Assembly (NCBI GenBank): GCA_021234155.1
Contig: JAJEKV010000008.1
Span: 880,508-944,507 of the forward strand
Direction of reading: 5' to 3'
Source of the DNA: Isoetes taiwanensis
Taxonomy: Eukaryota > Streptophyta > Lycopodiopsida > Isoetales > Isoetaceae
DNA length: 64,000 bases
Positions within the stretch are counted from its first letter, which is position 1; every line of letters starts with the position of its first letter. Under the pieces are notes generated by a model that did not search any database, was not told the origin of the DNA, and saw only the letters and a program-made list of their open reading frames with translations. A program made the position numbers and the translations under genes. Of this stretch, positions 46,389 through 59,799 are shown piece by piece.

Positions 46389-46949
46389 GTATTCATTGAT
46401 TAGGGTATGGTCATAATTATGGGCTCTAGAATAGCTCTACTAGAAGTACGAGACACTCACATATCAAGAATGCTAACTTCCAGATGATCTACTCAAGAAT
46501 CTACTCGAATACCTTCTCCAGACAAACTGCCGCCTGCTTCAGGGGTCTCCATCAATTTGCAGGTGAGTCAGAGTAGATTCGCCCTCTCATGATACAAGCA
46601 CACTCATGGGGCTGCTGCAGAAAATGATCTTTGAAACAAAACTATGAAAGGGTGTGAAACTAGGATCAAGAGCTGCTTTGGAGCCAAAATGACTTGAGAC
46701 TAGGGTTTGACCTTTTATGGGTTAGGGTTTACATGAAAGGCCACTTGGCTCCAATGGAATCGTCCTGGTGTGATGGGTCACCTATAGTATGGAGCCCGCG
46801 TGGAAATGGTTATTTCCTTAGGTTGGCTAAGTTATGTGAATAACTTGGCCAAGTCCCCACACTAATGTATACAAGCTTCCTCGTTTAGGCTTGTATGGTG
46901 ATGTGGCCTCTATACATATTTATACCATATATTTTAGGGGAACATCACA
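46389..46949 (-). mobile_element. 3' LTR end of a second, related chromovirus
   Basis: The end ...ataccatatattttaggggaacatcaca resembles the chromovirus LTR end (...atatcatatattatcttggaacgtcaca), and sequence inside the element beyond it ('ataatgttgtcctcggcattaggtt') resembles the matching region at about 19540-19570 of the first element. The outer end is not found; the Helitron lies at that side and may have split it. No partner LTR in the window. Confidence 0.6.
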
Positions 46950-46983
46950 TCACCCCCTCCCCCCCTCCCCCTCCCCGGCCTCC
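46950..46983 (-). other. Long polypurine tract of the second chromovirus
   Basis: The minus strand is a nearly unbroken G/A run (about 30 bases) directly inside the LTR end at 46949. Same position as the tract at 19524-19535 but longer, probably by slippage. Confidence 0.6.
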
Positions 46984-47254
46984 AAATATAATGTTGTCCT
47001 CGGCATTAGGTTAATGTGAAGCGGACCTGCATCAAACTTAGACAACAATAACAATAAAGAAGATATTACATTTTTATCACATCGTTAAACTTCCGATATT
47101 TAATTGTATCGATGAATGTAAAAGGCTATATTCACATACTTATATTCAAAATTATATAGCCTCAGCCAAGTTTCACATTATAATAAACATAATAAAATGA
47201 TTCGAAGTCACAAAATTAAGATGAAATCTCATAACTCCTATTTATGGTGTGATC

Positions 47255-47390
47255 CTCTCTTGCCATCGTTGTTTAGTGGCTAGTCCATTGGGTTAGCAGA
47301 AAAGAGATCTTGTGTTCAAGTCTCTGGGGGTCGGTCATATGTCCTCATGGATGCTGCCAATGTGGCATGATGTAAGGAGTTTATCTATCT
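47255..47390 (+). mobile_element. tRNA-derived SINE remnant
   Basis: Box A-like tttagtggctagtccattgg (47271-47292) and box B-like gttcaagtctc (47314-47324) stand about 30 bp apart, the internal polymerase III promoter layout of tRNA-derived SINEs. It continues with 'gtcatatgtcctcatggatgctgccaatgtggca', which also occurs at about 62870-62911. It is not a tRNA gene: no cloverleaf closes around it. Confidence 0.6.
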
Positions 47391-48720
47391 ACAAGGAGCA
47401 CATCGTGTTAGTTTAAGTAATAAAAGTGCTCTATTGTTACAATTGAGACACCAACCATGCATATTTTCTAAAATCAACACGGTGCATGTAACTAATGGGT
47501 CTCGATCCAATGCCTATTCAATGACAAGTTCAAAAATTGGATGGGCCGAGGAAGCCTCTCAAAGGGCTGAAGAATAAAATGATTTGTAAAAAGGTAGCGA
47601 TGAAAAGCGTCCAGGATTTTACGGGCGTGTGGAACATTTGCAATCTAACCATGAATTTTTTCTTCGATTCCTTAATACTCAGACTCTATTTCTTTGAGGC
47701 AACTTAGAAAATCACGATTGACAAGCAAGGTAAAAGCAATCTAGGCCTATTATGTTGTGCCCTCTTATGTTTTCTTTGGAATGCATCCACCTTTGGAGCT
47801 CAAGAATTCATCTCCACTCCACTGAGAGAAGTGCCCGCGACCACCCTATACGTTTCTAGCATAATCTTGTGGGCCATAAGTCTTTTAAAATTATTGCCTA
47901 CTACTTTACCATTGCTAGTGATTATTCAATATCCTTTCCTATTAAATCGTAGTTTGATGGCCTTTGCAACCTTTAAATAATATGATCCATGGTTCCATAT
48001 TGTCGGGCAAAAATGAGTATATTTTATCATCTTTTCATTTGCCAAATTATCCTTTGCCTAAATCTAATATTTTCAATATTTAGAATCAAATTGTTCTGGC
48101 CTCTTCTAATAAGTTCCCTACATTTACAAACCATTATCTCAATGGGAAATTAGGTACACTTTATCTTGCACGAAATGTATAACCCTTTTTCACAAAACAC
48201 ATTTCCATAGTTAGAGAATCATAGCGAACACATTTCCATAGACAGAGAATCTTAGAACTCGAGGGAAACTTGGGGAGGTATTTTTGCCTCCATCCTTCTT
48301 CACGCCGATTTTGAATTCACACACAAATTCCCCATGATAATCTGGAAAAAAAGAATAGTTCGCAGCAGCCTTGGCCGCCGCTATAAGTTTCTTGTATATA
48401 TAAGTTGTTTATCTTTCAATACCCCCCGTTTTGTTTATGACATTAGGTATTAGACCTATATCTTCAAGTTAGTCTCTTTGTAAATTAAAAATGTGGATAT
48501 GCAATTAGATGCCATTTTTCAAATTCCATGTACAATGTAAATGCATCAGCATAAACAATTTCAAGTTTAAAACTTATTTTGAGTAATGTAACTCTAGATT
48601 TTTTACGTTCGTTGGAAAAAAACCAAAGAACCATATTGAATAAACCATAATATATTGTAGATCTGCTTCTCAATGTGGTCAAAACATATGGTCTAAATCT
48701 TTATTACAAGGGGCAATATG

Positions 48721-49010
48721 GAGCGCTGACTATGGAGTCCAAAGTAAAGAAGATTATGATCACTGTCCTGGTAACATTGAAACGCATACTATGAGAAGAT
48801 CGACTTTCAAAGCACGTAGCCATGAAGGAAATGCAAATGATGATTTCTTAGATTAAAATATTGGTCACAGGCTTGCACAAACGCGCATCCCAATGTCAAT
48901 CGAACCTATGATCGAAACCTTCTTTGTAGTGGACAACACAATGCATTGACTATAGAGTCCAAAGCAAAGGAGGTGACGATCATAGGTCCTGGCGGCATTG
49001 AAGCTCCACT
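48721..49010. repeat. Direct repeat, two copies about 218 bp apart
   Basis: 'gactatggagtccaaagtaaagaagattatgatcactgtcctggtaacattgaa' (48728-48781) and a variant at 48946-49000 ('gactatagagtccaaagcaaaggaggtgacgatcataggtcctggcggcattgaa'). Old duplication, noncoding. Confidence 0.65.
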
Positions 49011-51246
49011 CTAATCAATGTCCGGAGAATCATCACTCCATATTTGCCCTCTTGAACTCGATCACCACTTGACCCTTCGTGGGCTGAAGAATCTTATGAT
49101 AACGGAATCTTTGTCCAAGAAGGAGTCAAACAGTGACGGAATTCTCAAAAGCATGAATATGAGAGCGATGGTTCACAAAACACTCAAGTGTCAATTTGTG
49201 TAATATGGTAGAAAGAGATGAATTATTTTGGAAGGCAAGGAGACGGCCTAGTCTATTTTTGATATTCTATTTGATGAATCTAAAATGACACCTACAATGA
49301 GACAAGCGAGCTTATAGCAGAAGGCATTCTAGACCAATTAAAGAGGGAAAATCAAATGAAGAGAATCTAAATCAGGGGAAACTATCTACACTCCTAAATG
49401 AGTGTAGTCTATAAACTTTCCTTTCGCTTACATATTGTTTGAGTACTTGCCACCATATACTCCAACCCCTTATTTAAGCCTTGACATTCGTATATAGTAC
49501 ACCACAAGTGCTCTTGAAGCATCATCAAGGCGATGTCCACACACCATAAAATATTACCGAATCACGTCATGGTAATGCAAGGCAGCATGTCGTCAATCTA
49601 GAAGCCACTGACCCTAATCCACTAAGTTCACATGGTTAAGCAGCCTATGTTTGATGGCGCCAGAATAAATCTTGGTGGAGCCAAGCTAGAACCAACCCAT
49701 ACAACCCAATGGACACTAATTATAACCCTACACTAGTAAAAAGGACAAGGCAAGGGAACAACAAGCTGGTGCTCATCCAAAGTGGCCTTGAGAATAAAAG
49801 CGGGCGACTATGAATCTTATATAAAAAAATGGTGGGAGAACAACAACTATGCGGCCGCGTTGGGGGGACAATATTATGCACCCTAGACCGTAATTGTCCT
49901 TTGAATGCATATGTCATCATATTATGCATTATGTATTTTAGAGTGTTAAACCAATGTTATATACATGGTATGTGCTAAGTTATGCAAAGTTAATGATAAA
50001 AACAAAGGGAATAAGTTTCAATGAAGGTTTTTGGAAAGAGGTAGAAGTAGCAATTCTTGGGCGTTTTTCTAGTCGAACTTTAGAGCATCGTATCTCGGCG
50101 ATCAGGGATCATTTTCAGGTGAATTTTACTTATCTGGAAAGATGTTTCAAAGAGCTTTATGTATTCAAAGAATAGTCAGCAGCATATTAGCATTCTAAAA
50201 ACGTTTTAATGTTGTAAACAATTTGCTTAAGAAATATCTGGGTCTCTTCAAGAAAGTGACTAGTACATGCAAGATCTTCTTTCCTGGTGAGGTATTAATC
50301 TTAATGACATGCTTCTTACATGGGAAAACCCTTGTCTTATATCTCCAAAAGTCCACCACTAGTTTTCTCTCATCATAAGATAGTTTGTCACATCTAATCT
50401 TATTTTTGAACATGGGCTATGGTCCATCAACATGTTCAGCATTTATTTTCTCTTACAGTAGTTGTAAGAATCTTTCTAAATGCAAAGCCTCATCCACATT
50501 TTCGGGAGCATCAGTCTCGGCCTCTAAACCCCTATAATATGCAAGTTCAGGGTCTTGGGAGCAACAAATCTTGAAGCGACTGCTCTATTTGCTAGGCCCG
50601 ACTCTTAGATCCTTTGTGGATTATGGAGTTGCTCTCACCTCAACATGTTCCATTTTCAATGTTACGCACTCCTGCATTAACATAATGTTGCTACGTGGCT
50701 CTAACTCGACTCTATATATGCGCACTAAAGCATCACTTTTTCCCACATAGTGGCTATCGAGCACGGAAACAAGGCCCAGAACCAAAACAAGGCTGGAAAC
50801 GAGATAGGATTTGAAGGCGTAGATAAAGAAAAAGTGTGTGTATAAGTGCACACATTGTGGCAATGGCGGTCATAATGAATGCGGTTGCTAAAATCCTATT
50901 TGACATTTCCACCGCATATTTTATGTTCCAAAAATTATTTTTCAAATTGTTGTGAAAATATCGCGGGATATTAGTGGAAAAGGATAATTTGGAAATTTCA
51001 AAAGCTTTTTGATAATTTTTGAAGTACAAAGGGCTATTTGAAAGAATACTTAAAATTAAAGGCATAATAAATCAACAGAGTGTAATTAAAAGAAGTTCTT
51101 ACCAAATGAACTGGGAAATGGAGCAGAACCAAGAGCGTAATGCATGGAGGGGACAACAAGAAGAAGAACAGGAGATGAGGTACTTATAGAAAAAAGCTCA
51201 AATTTTGGATAGCAAATCAAGACGAGAGTGGGTGTTAATAATTGTT

Positions 51247-51400
51247 TCTCTCACACCGAACCTCCTAGGTATCTCTCTCACCGAACCTCCTAGGTAACGC
51301 AAGTCAGGCCTGGAGGTGAAAAAGAATATAGAAGGTTGCCTCCCCATTGGCCGCACATAAAGTCTGTACAAGGTCGCCTCCCCATTGGTCACACATTTTC
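51247..51400. repeat. Two adjacent short tandem duplications
   Basis: First pair: 25-bp units tctctcacaccgaacctcctaggta / tctctctcaccgaacctcctaggta at 51247-51296. Second pair: about 38-bp units beginning aaggt(t/c)gcctccccattgg at 51332 and 51370. Independent slippage-type duplications. Confidence 0.8.
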
Positions 51401-53770
51401 TATGCTTAAGGTGAATTGTAAGACACAATGTCGTGAACTTGATATTGTGAATTGACTAAATTGGTATAGACAATTGTTTAAGGTTGAAGTAAAATTTAAT
51501 TTTACATCTAAGATTAGCAGTGTGGTGGGACAAAGATAAATTTCTTCCTTACCAATTAACTTTACACTACAAGAAATTTATCGCGGCAAGGCCGCCGCGA
51601 ACATTTCTTTGGTTCCAAACCTGCATAGTTGGACTTGCTATTTATATCAAACGTTTAGTAATATATTGCTGTTAATATCATATCTTTAGTAATACATCAT
51701 CTAATTAATACTCGATTTTTGTCTATATAATGCTACTCTAGACTTGATTTTTGACCTATTTTATAAATATGAGGCATGACAAACAAATAATCTTATAGCT
51801 GCCTCAAATTTATATATGATAAGGCATTGTGCATATTAACACCATTGCAAGTTAAGAAAAAAGTGAAGTAAAATAAATTTGGGTCAACAACTTGATCTCC
51901 GCCCTCAAATACATGTAGGGGCAACAATCAATATATGCTTAGTTAGCATTTGCATAAGAGTACCAGAAGCATTTGCATTTCCTCGTTGAAAGAAGTTAAG
52001 CACTAGGGGAGTATATGTTAGTATCATTCTCATTGTTGCAAAAGTAACGAGATAATTCAAAGAAGCCATTGAATGTACTATACTCATATTTGTACTATAT
52101 TCGTACTGATTTTTGTGTCCTCCCTGTTTTTAGTGACCACCACTAAGCAGTCGCCATGGTATTAAATTTTTGACCAAAGAATACTTTGTTATAAACTTTC
52201 CATAGAGTACACAAAGCAATCTCATTTGACCATTTCTTTTTTCTTGTTCTCTATCTGGCTGCATTTGACTGGGGCCAGATCTGCCTCAAGAGGCTAGTAC
52301 AAAGAAAGCAGGTCAAAACAGGGCAACCAAGGGCCAATCCAAGGATTTCAGTCCCTAAGCTTCTCGTCAATGCTATGAATCGGGTTTAGAGCCCTATCTA
52401 ACATTTTCCCTTTTGTGGCAAGCACACGGTTTTCTCAGCATTTCAATCGATTCAGCATTTCTGAAGCATCACAGTCTCTCATTACCACCCAGAGAAATGC
52501 CCAGACATGGTTGCTGGCAAACCGCGCAGAGATGGTAAGGGTTGATGAACACATTATTCGAAACTGAATCATTTCCAAGTTCTTTATTTTCTGAACGTGC
52601 GTCACTGTGCCTCCTAAGCTCAAGTTGTGGAAAAGAAGTCCAGTCACAGATGATCCTCTGCATTATATGTGCTTCCATTTAATGCCACGAGGATCGTTGC
52701 CTACCCAACTCTTTCCCAGTTCCAGCCCTTTTGATTCTGCGCAAACAGAGAAAATTATTCAGCAGAGGAAATTATTCAGCAGTGAAGGCTGCGAGCTAGT
52801 CCCCATGACTTTCAACAACTCGAAATTGCAGCAAGCAGGTTTTGCAGAAACCGCCAGATTATAGTACCAGTAACAAAGAACATTCAATATTCAAAGTTGT
52901 ATCATGATGAAATTGCAAAAGGTCAGCGAGGAAACGACATTGGAGATAAAATCATTGAGCCTTTACCTCCAAAGGGTTGGATCATTACCTCATCTCAATG
53001 GTCGCGAAAGCCTCGTTTTTTTCTATGAATACCTTGGGAGATGGCCTTAAGAACCATAGGCTGCTACAAAGTTTTACCAAGCCAAGAACTGGTAATACTC
53101 GAAATTGGGGCCAGTTTTGCAGAAACTGCCAGATTATAGTACCGCCAGATTATAGTATTGCTTGCTGCAAAGTTTTATCGAGCCTATCCAATCCAGCGAT
53201 CCAAGAAGAACAGAGCAGAATCCTCCGAATCTGCTCAGAAATGTTTTTATGGATGGCTCCAGATGCCAGGCTCCAGATGCAAGGCTGAATGAAACTTCGA
53301 GTTAACCCTAGCAACGGATCTGGTGGACTGCGTCCGTTTCAAGGTGTCTTCTTGCAATTTTTTTAAGCACTTTTTTTAATCCTCTGTATTTTTTCCCCCG
53401 GACAAACTTAAGACAGGTGTCACTTGCATGAGAACGAATATAGAAGCATCTTGCCTATAGATACATCACTTTACACTAGAATCTAGATACATCACCATTG
53501 CGCAACAAAACTATCAAGAAAAACGTGCTCAAACCGTGTTAATCTGTTTACTGATTAATTGAAATGTTCCATGGGCAAGACCTCTTACACCATAGCTGAT
53601 GAATTTCTGGAAGACCCATCAAAATATTGGCCCCTTACTAAACCCTCAAATTGCTATTATAGTGGAATTTCACTAATGGATTTGTATGGTAACAAAGCGA
53701 ACTCAGTGTACATTTTAGACTTGGGCTCGTAACTCTCTTGCATTATATTTACACAACTCTAAAGCTTCCA

Positions 53771-56700
53771 TCATTCAACTCTATTTTGTTGAATGGCTTG
53801 TACAACAATGCTTCTGTGTCGTTGGCGAAAGTATAAAACTGTGAATAAGCAGACAATCAGCGTGAACAGTGTAGCATTGCCTTCTCCCATTGAAATGTTT
53901 TGTAACCAGCTTCTGCTCTTTGATGTCCACTCGGGAAGCATGTCAATAGCTTTTACCTGTTCAAAGACACGGGCAATCAAATTATTTACCAAAACACAAT
54001 GCATGACCTTGATTTTAGCGTCTAAGGTGCAAAACATTTCCAAACACGTAAAATCATAATGTAAGACGGGGTATGTTTACCAAAGAACTATTTTGGTAAT
54101 GCTGGCCTTGCAAAGACCCATTAGAGCTAAGGAAACTGGCACTCCTGCAGCTGGATCTGTCTCAACAGCTTCATCATAATACCGTTTGGCTAAATGATAA
54201 TCTACAGGAGACCAAGCCCATGCTCATACATGTATCCCAACTTAAACATGGCCTGAGCATTTTGTTGCAAACAAGCACGAGCATAAGCTTCAGCAGCTCG
54301 TTTTAAATCCTTCCCAATACCCTGCAAACACAGAAGAAAAATGAAACCAATAGTTTGAAACATCAAATGATTAATTTATTTCATTACAATCAACACAAAC
54401 TTCTCGTGGTTTGCTTCAGAAGCATACCTGACCATAATAATACGCATCTCCAATACGGAGGGAAGCATACTCATTATCCTGCTCTGATGCATGCCGCCAA
54501 AATTTGTGAGCACGCTGATACCTCTCAGTGTCTGTGCAAAAGCCTGACTGCCCTATGCAAGTGGCTTCATCTTTGTACTTGTCTAAAATCCAGGCTGCAT
54601 TACTCTGTGCTACTTCATATCCTAGTTCTGCAGCACTCGAATATAGCAAAAGTGACGAAGCATAGTCCCCTTTCAAGTAATACTCCAAGCCCCATCGCAA
54701 TAACGAACCCCATGGACCCCTTTCTGCTACAATCTTATATAGCTGTGCTGCCTACAATTGGCAATGCACGTCAGAATAGGACTCTTCTCTGAAACTTCAA
54801 AAAACAAAACTGAAGGTATACAAATTTTACTCAGAAAGGTTATCTAAAGAATTATGCTGGGTTCTTGTTATCCTTTCAATAAAGCAACTTCTGATTAGCG
54901 CCCAACTATATGCAGCACACCATTAACAAGTTTAAGTGTGAAGAGTTTTCAGCCTCTCTACCATATAAGGGGCTTGAACTTGGAAACTGTATATATCAAT
55001 CAGCAATCAATTATCTACTTACTGCTCTTGGCCTAACTAAAAAGCAAATTCTACTCTCTTCCAACACAGTTCTTCACAATAAATAATTAGATCAGCCTTC
55101 TCTTAGACCTTTATAAGTTCAGCCAATTACGTAGTTTAATAACATGATCTATTCCAGCTCCAGCAGGATTGATGAAAAAAAGCCCATAGTTTTATAACAT
55201 GATCTATTCCAGCTCTAGCAGGATTGATGAAAGAAAGATCACAACTCCTTTCAATTCCTTCTTTAGTAAGGATGCATAATCTACAGCATTCACAACCAAA
55301 ATAAACTCTGATGCATCATCTCAATAATTAAGGCTCCTGTGTCTAGTAACATTACCACTACTAGGTTCTTTTTCAGTCCAACACCTTTCTGCGCCATTTG
55401 TGCAACTTGATAATATGCCTTCGTATGCCCTGCGTTGGCAGCAATGAGGAAGTGCCTACTTGCCAGTGTAATGTTTTTTTTCACACCAATCCCCTTTAAT
55501 GAAAGCACCCCCAAATTATAGATGCCATTTGGGTCATCATGCTCTTTGGCCTTCTTAAAGAACTCTTTTGCCTGAAACAAATTGTAAACAATATCAAATG
55601 TTAAAACAAAACCCACAAATGCTATTCTTTTCTTGTCTGTTTAAATCATACTAAAAGTGTTATTGAGCCTTTTTTTTACATCTGTTAAATCTTAGATCAA
55701 ATGAAAAGCTTAGCTAATCCATATCCTCTGCAGCAAGCACTTCAACCGAGTGTGTTCTTATTGTACTTCATTGTTGTAAAGCCAAGTATTTATCACCTTT
55801 GCCTGTGACAACATTGTAAACAATGATCTCACAATCAAGGAGAATTTCATAACCAACAATAATGTTTGATGGGATTGCAACCATCAGAAGAGATCGATGC
55901 CAGTTATGATGATCTTATTTTTAAAGTGCCCATTTACAATTATATCAGGTAAACGCTTTACAGAGAAACAACCTAAGAAGTTACCATTGTAAAATTCTGC
56001 TTGTCGACTCCAAGTCCCTTCAAATAAAGGTAGCCAAGTCCGTTGTATGCAGAGAATATTTTCTCGCGTAGAGCCTTCCGGAAGTATTCGTATGCCTTTG
56101 TGTAGTTCCTCTCGACACCATAACCCCAAGCATATATCTCCCCTAGAAATTCAAGAGAAACCACGTCGCCTTTCTCCGTAGCTTTAAGAAACCATGATAA
56201 TGCTTTTGCATGATCCCGTCTTAGACCTCTTAAACCAAAGTAGTATAAAATCCCAATTTTGTACATTGCTTTTGAGTGACCCTTCTGTGCCTGATACTCC
56301 AAAAACTGGAAGTCATAGTCTTCTTCACCGCGAAATTTCTTAAGAGCATCATTTTCTTCAGCGCCAATGTTAAGACGGACTGCCTCCATCAGAGGGCTGT
56401 CTTTAGAAGTCATAAAACTCGCCACATCTGTAGTTATAAGCTCCGCATACAAATCCACCGACTTGTCGTACATCTGCATAGTTTCCAGTTGGTAAGGAAG
56501 GACTAACAAATCTGCATCTAATTAAGGCGAGGACTGAAAAGCCCGCACAAAGGAAACTTAATATTCTCAAACACTCCCTTATGCGGACATTAATTCCTCT
56601 GGACACTTCCACAACAAGAGCCAGAACATGGATGGAGAACATGGATAATGATGGACCAGGTACCTAGTATCCCAGGGGAGTAACAAAAATTACCAACTAC

Positions 56701-57871
56701 GAGCACCAAACCTTTTGGCACAACATACAATAACACCGAGAACCGCTTCTTGCATGGTGTATGTCAATTATGGGTGGCCTTCCCCATAACGAATAACCGC
56801 CCCTTACTCCTCACCCCAGCAAATCTGAAGATCCCTTCAATGACGACTATGAGGTAGAGATGCTCTTTATTTATAGAATAATTACTTCTCGAACTTGTGC
56901 TCAAAAAGTCATTAACAATTGACTTAAGACTGTAATTTAAGACTGTCCCAACAAGGTATATTGAACAACAATGGTACATAATGCAATGTCAAGCTGCTTA
57001 AAGTCAGATGACATAGCAATGCAAGAATCTGGCAATATCCCAATACGTCAATGTGAAATTGTTAAATGCTTATTGAGTTAAAACATTTAGCAACTTTTCA
57101 AATAAAAAACATGCTTACTAAGCAATATAACCCTGTCCTAGTGCCCTACTACTATCTTCCAAATACAAGACCTAGGTGTTGCTTAAGCTTCAGAACTGGT
57201 TGCAGGACAGTTAAATGCAAAATTGGGGCGACGACCACAACATAAGCAAGAGAGCAAGTACTCTGCCCATTGGTTCCTTATGCTAGCTAGCTATGAAAAA
57301 ACATGACGTGAAGTACCTGCTGTCTAAAGTAACTGTATGCTAGAGCCATTTTGGACTGGTAATCACCTCCATTTGCAGCCAAATTATGATATAGAAAGGA
57401 TTTCAACTCATTCTGCTCCATACCATAACCGCTCCCATGAAGGAAGCCAAACGTGGATTGGGCATGTGGATGCCCTAAACCTGCTGCTTCTTTGATATCC
57501 TTGATTGCATCTGCTAAATTGTCCGGATCTCCTTCACTAATAGCACCAAACATTCTTTTAATTGCATCTGTGTAGGTTTCTCCAAACTTTTCTTCAGTTC
57601 CTGCGCCTTCCAGAATATCCTGCCACGAGGAACACAAGTAGGGATGCTCGCTGTCATCGGGATCAATAAATCCCTCAGAATCTGGTACCTCCTGACCCTC
57701 AGAAGGAGCTGGGATTTCATCCCCCTTCTCAACCACAGACAAATCATCCAACGCTGGTCGATCCTGATTTTCATCAGTACCATCTTCATCGTCAAGAGCA
57801 AGCACAGACGAGATCTGGACGAAAGAACAAAAGAGTAACAGAAAAACTAATGATATGTTTGTTCTCGCCAT
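53771..57871 (-). CDS. HRD3: HRD3/SEL1L-like ER-associated degradation protein, six exons
   Basis: Exons: 57871-57317, 56473-55985, 55571-55356, 54751-54428, 54321-54081 and 53956-53771, each with GT-AG borders and phase 0 junctions. The product is about 670 residues, the length of plant HRD3A. A signal peptide ([18 protein letters not shown]) is followed by an acidic lumenal segment, then Sel1 repeats (such as [57 protein letters not shown]), then a C-terminal transmembrane helix ([16 protein letters not shown]) and a short basic tail. The family partners the ubiquitin ligase HRD1 in the ER membrane and selects misfolded glycoproteins for retro-translocation and degradation. Exon 5 has 241 nt instead of the expected 243: two 1-base losses, at about 54210 (after ctcc, before tgtag) and about 54107 (after ctttg), shift the frame around the [16 protein letters not shown] stretch. 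Both are in short homopolymers, so either sequence error or gene decay. Annotated as a gene on the strength of the otherwise intact exons. Confidence 0.93.
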
Positions 57872-58560
57872 TCCTCCACATTCAATTGAGCTATGCCAAA
57901 ACCCTAGGACTCTGAAGAAGGATAAGTTCCTGGCACGGAGGACCTATCTAGGCCAAAATCCATAACCCAACTCCCTTGCAATTTCGACTTCCCGGCACTC
58001 AGTACCACGTCAGCTTTCCTGACGTGTTTCAAGTTACAAGATTGGCCAATAATTCTTGGAATGGACGCCTCGTAAAAAAGGTTTGCAAAAGATTCAAACT
58101 ATCATTTTGTAGGGTTTCGTATTCTTTTCTTTCAATGGTTATTTTTAGGTTGTCCCAAAGGGCATTAGTGTGCTGGATGGGTGAATATCCCTAGAATATT
58201 TGCAATGGCTGTTGTTTTGCTGCAAGTATGCTGAAAATATTCTTTTTAGGAATCATCGACTATAGCTCAGATGCTCTTGGACACCCCGAGGAAGAAGCAA
58301 TTGTGAAGGGCAAGAATATGCCCTTGGTATATAAAAAAAGGGCAAATGGAATAGAATGACCTACTACTATCCAAGATTTAAAACCCTTGACCTGAAGGGT
58401 TTTTCGATGGAAAAACCTTAGTCGTAATAAGCTCGCTGATAAACTGTACATTTGTACTTGTTAATGTACTGTGGATCATAATTGAGCTCGCATGTCTAGC
58501 ACCTCCTAGATATATGATGCCAGTGCCACTACTAAAAGTGTCTGCAATATTACATATAGT
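57872..58560. other. HRD3 upstream region
   Basis: Sequence 5' of the HRD3 start. No certain TATA box. A short leader-like stretch precedes the ATG. The small frames here show no domain. Confidence 0.4.
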
Positions 58561-58569
58561 GGTTGGTTA

Positions 58570-58735
58570 GGTGTAACCAACCCAATATATCGTGGCCGAT
58601 AGGTCCAAATGCTGAGCAATTCTGAAGAATATGGCACTCATTTTCAATAACTCCCATTTCGTAGCATTGGCAGACCCTATTTTCTTGCTCTTGCAGTTGG
58701 TAAAGCACACTAAAGCACTCTCTCCCTCAAAAACA
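58570..58735 (-). pseudogene. Possible LINE zinc-binding remnant
   Basis: Minus-strand codons read ENRVCQCYEMGVIENECHILQNCSAFG. The C..C...E.HIL..C spacing recalls the zf-RVT zinc-binding region after plant LINE reverse transcriptases. No RT palm, poly(A) tail or target duplication was found, so this is a weak call. Confidence 0.3.
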
Positions 58736-58987
58736 AAACCTTGATCGAGCTAGTGCAGATAACAATCCCACTAGTAATTCTCCAGAAATTGAACCTTCAA
58801 AAGGCAGCTGTTTCCAGGCTTGGATTATGGGAGTTTTGAATGGTGTTTTTCAAAATTTTAGATTGCATCGTGGTCTAGCATAGCCAGAAGTAATGTCGAC
58901 TTGTTGGTGAGAAACTTGATGCAAGAATATAAGGGCAAGTTTCTTTTTATTTAGAATCAGGATGACTGCACCAACACAAAGTTAAAA

Positions 58988-59790
58988 GTGGTTAATAAGC
59001 CAATATTTCTTAAGGATTTGTCCAAAGTGTACCAAAACTACTGGAAATACCAAGTGATAAACACACTGTTGATAAATGATAATAGATATAAGGGTTCCGC
59101 CAATCAACCAAACACTATGATATGTCCAAATACTTTTGCTCCTGATAGTTTGGATTTGAATTTCCTTTTGGAGCAACTCAAACCATAGTTTGGAGGAACT
59201 TCGCTGAGAAAGTGTGCCCGCTTATATGAACTTCATCTGATTTGTGATCATTAGGATTGTGTCATTATGTATATATGTTTGCAGCTACATGGAATATTAC
59301 TTCATATTGCAAGGAGTGAGCCATCCCTTTCATTTCTTTGACCCTCGTTTTCACTCGACATTGTGCAAGGACACAAATAATTATAAAACAATAAGGAAAC
59401 ACGTGAATCTAGATAAGTGCCAGTACATGTTTGTTCCTGCTTGTGATGGACTTCATTGGACCTATTTTCTGATCGTAAGTCGTGCATGTCTCCCACATAG
59501 ATATAGACCAGGAATATATCACTTTGATAGCACGGGCTTGCACAGCAGAAGTAGGTATATTCAGAGGTTAGTGCTTGCTCACTGCATTTTGTTGTTGTCA
59601 TATAATCACAACAAACTTTGAATGTAGGTTTTAGAATCGCTTAGACACGATAATTTCAGCTTCACAACCTCATATGTTGTGCAAATTTCTAGAAGGCCTG
59701 TTCAAAATGATGGTGGCCCTGCCATATGTTCGTTTATGCATGGGATATTTGATAGGAGTGAACATATTCTTGCCTAATCTAGTAAGTTAT
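58988..59790 (+). pseudogene. Ulp1-type SUMO-protease (C48 peptidase) remnant
   Basis: The frame 59244-59621 has KCQYMFVPACDGLHWTYFLIV (catalytic His in HW, about 59457) and GIYHFDSTGLHSR (catalytic Asp, about 59530). After an intron-like break, RRPVQNDGGPAICSFMHGIF at about 59690-59745 supplies the oxyanion Gln and the catalytic Cys (59727-59729). The order H-W...D...Q...C is that of Ulp1 proteases, which remove SUMO or NEDD8-like modifiers. The usual Asp before the Cys is missing (AIC instead of DCG). The upstream frame (58988-59188) may be its N-terminal part. Plant Mutator- and CACTA-type transposons often carry such domains, so a transposon origin is as likely as a host gene. Confidence 0.6.
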
Positions 59791-59799
59791 CTCAAATTC

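Larger units (their letters stand above)
47400..53760. other. Intergenic, no gene supported
   Basis: AT-rich with short chance frames only. The frames at 49954-50175, 50754-51065 and 52977-53288 show no domain and no splice-linked partners. Local duplications at 48.7-49.0 and 51.25-51.40 kb are listed separately. A short word, 'gccagattatagtacc', is repeated at about 52849, 53127 and (partial) 53143. Confidence 0.5.

Noticed and set aside
47255-47340. Possible tRNA gene
   Set aside because: Box A- and box B-like words are present, but no acceptor stem or anticodon arm closes, and the sequence continues into a repeated body. It is a SINE head.
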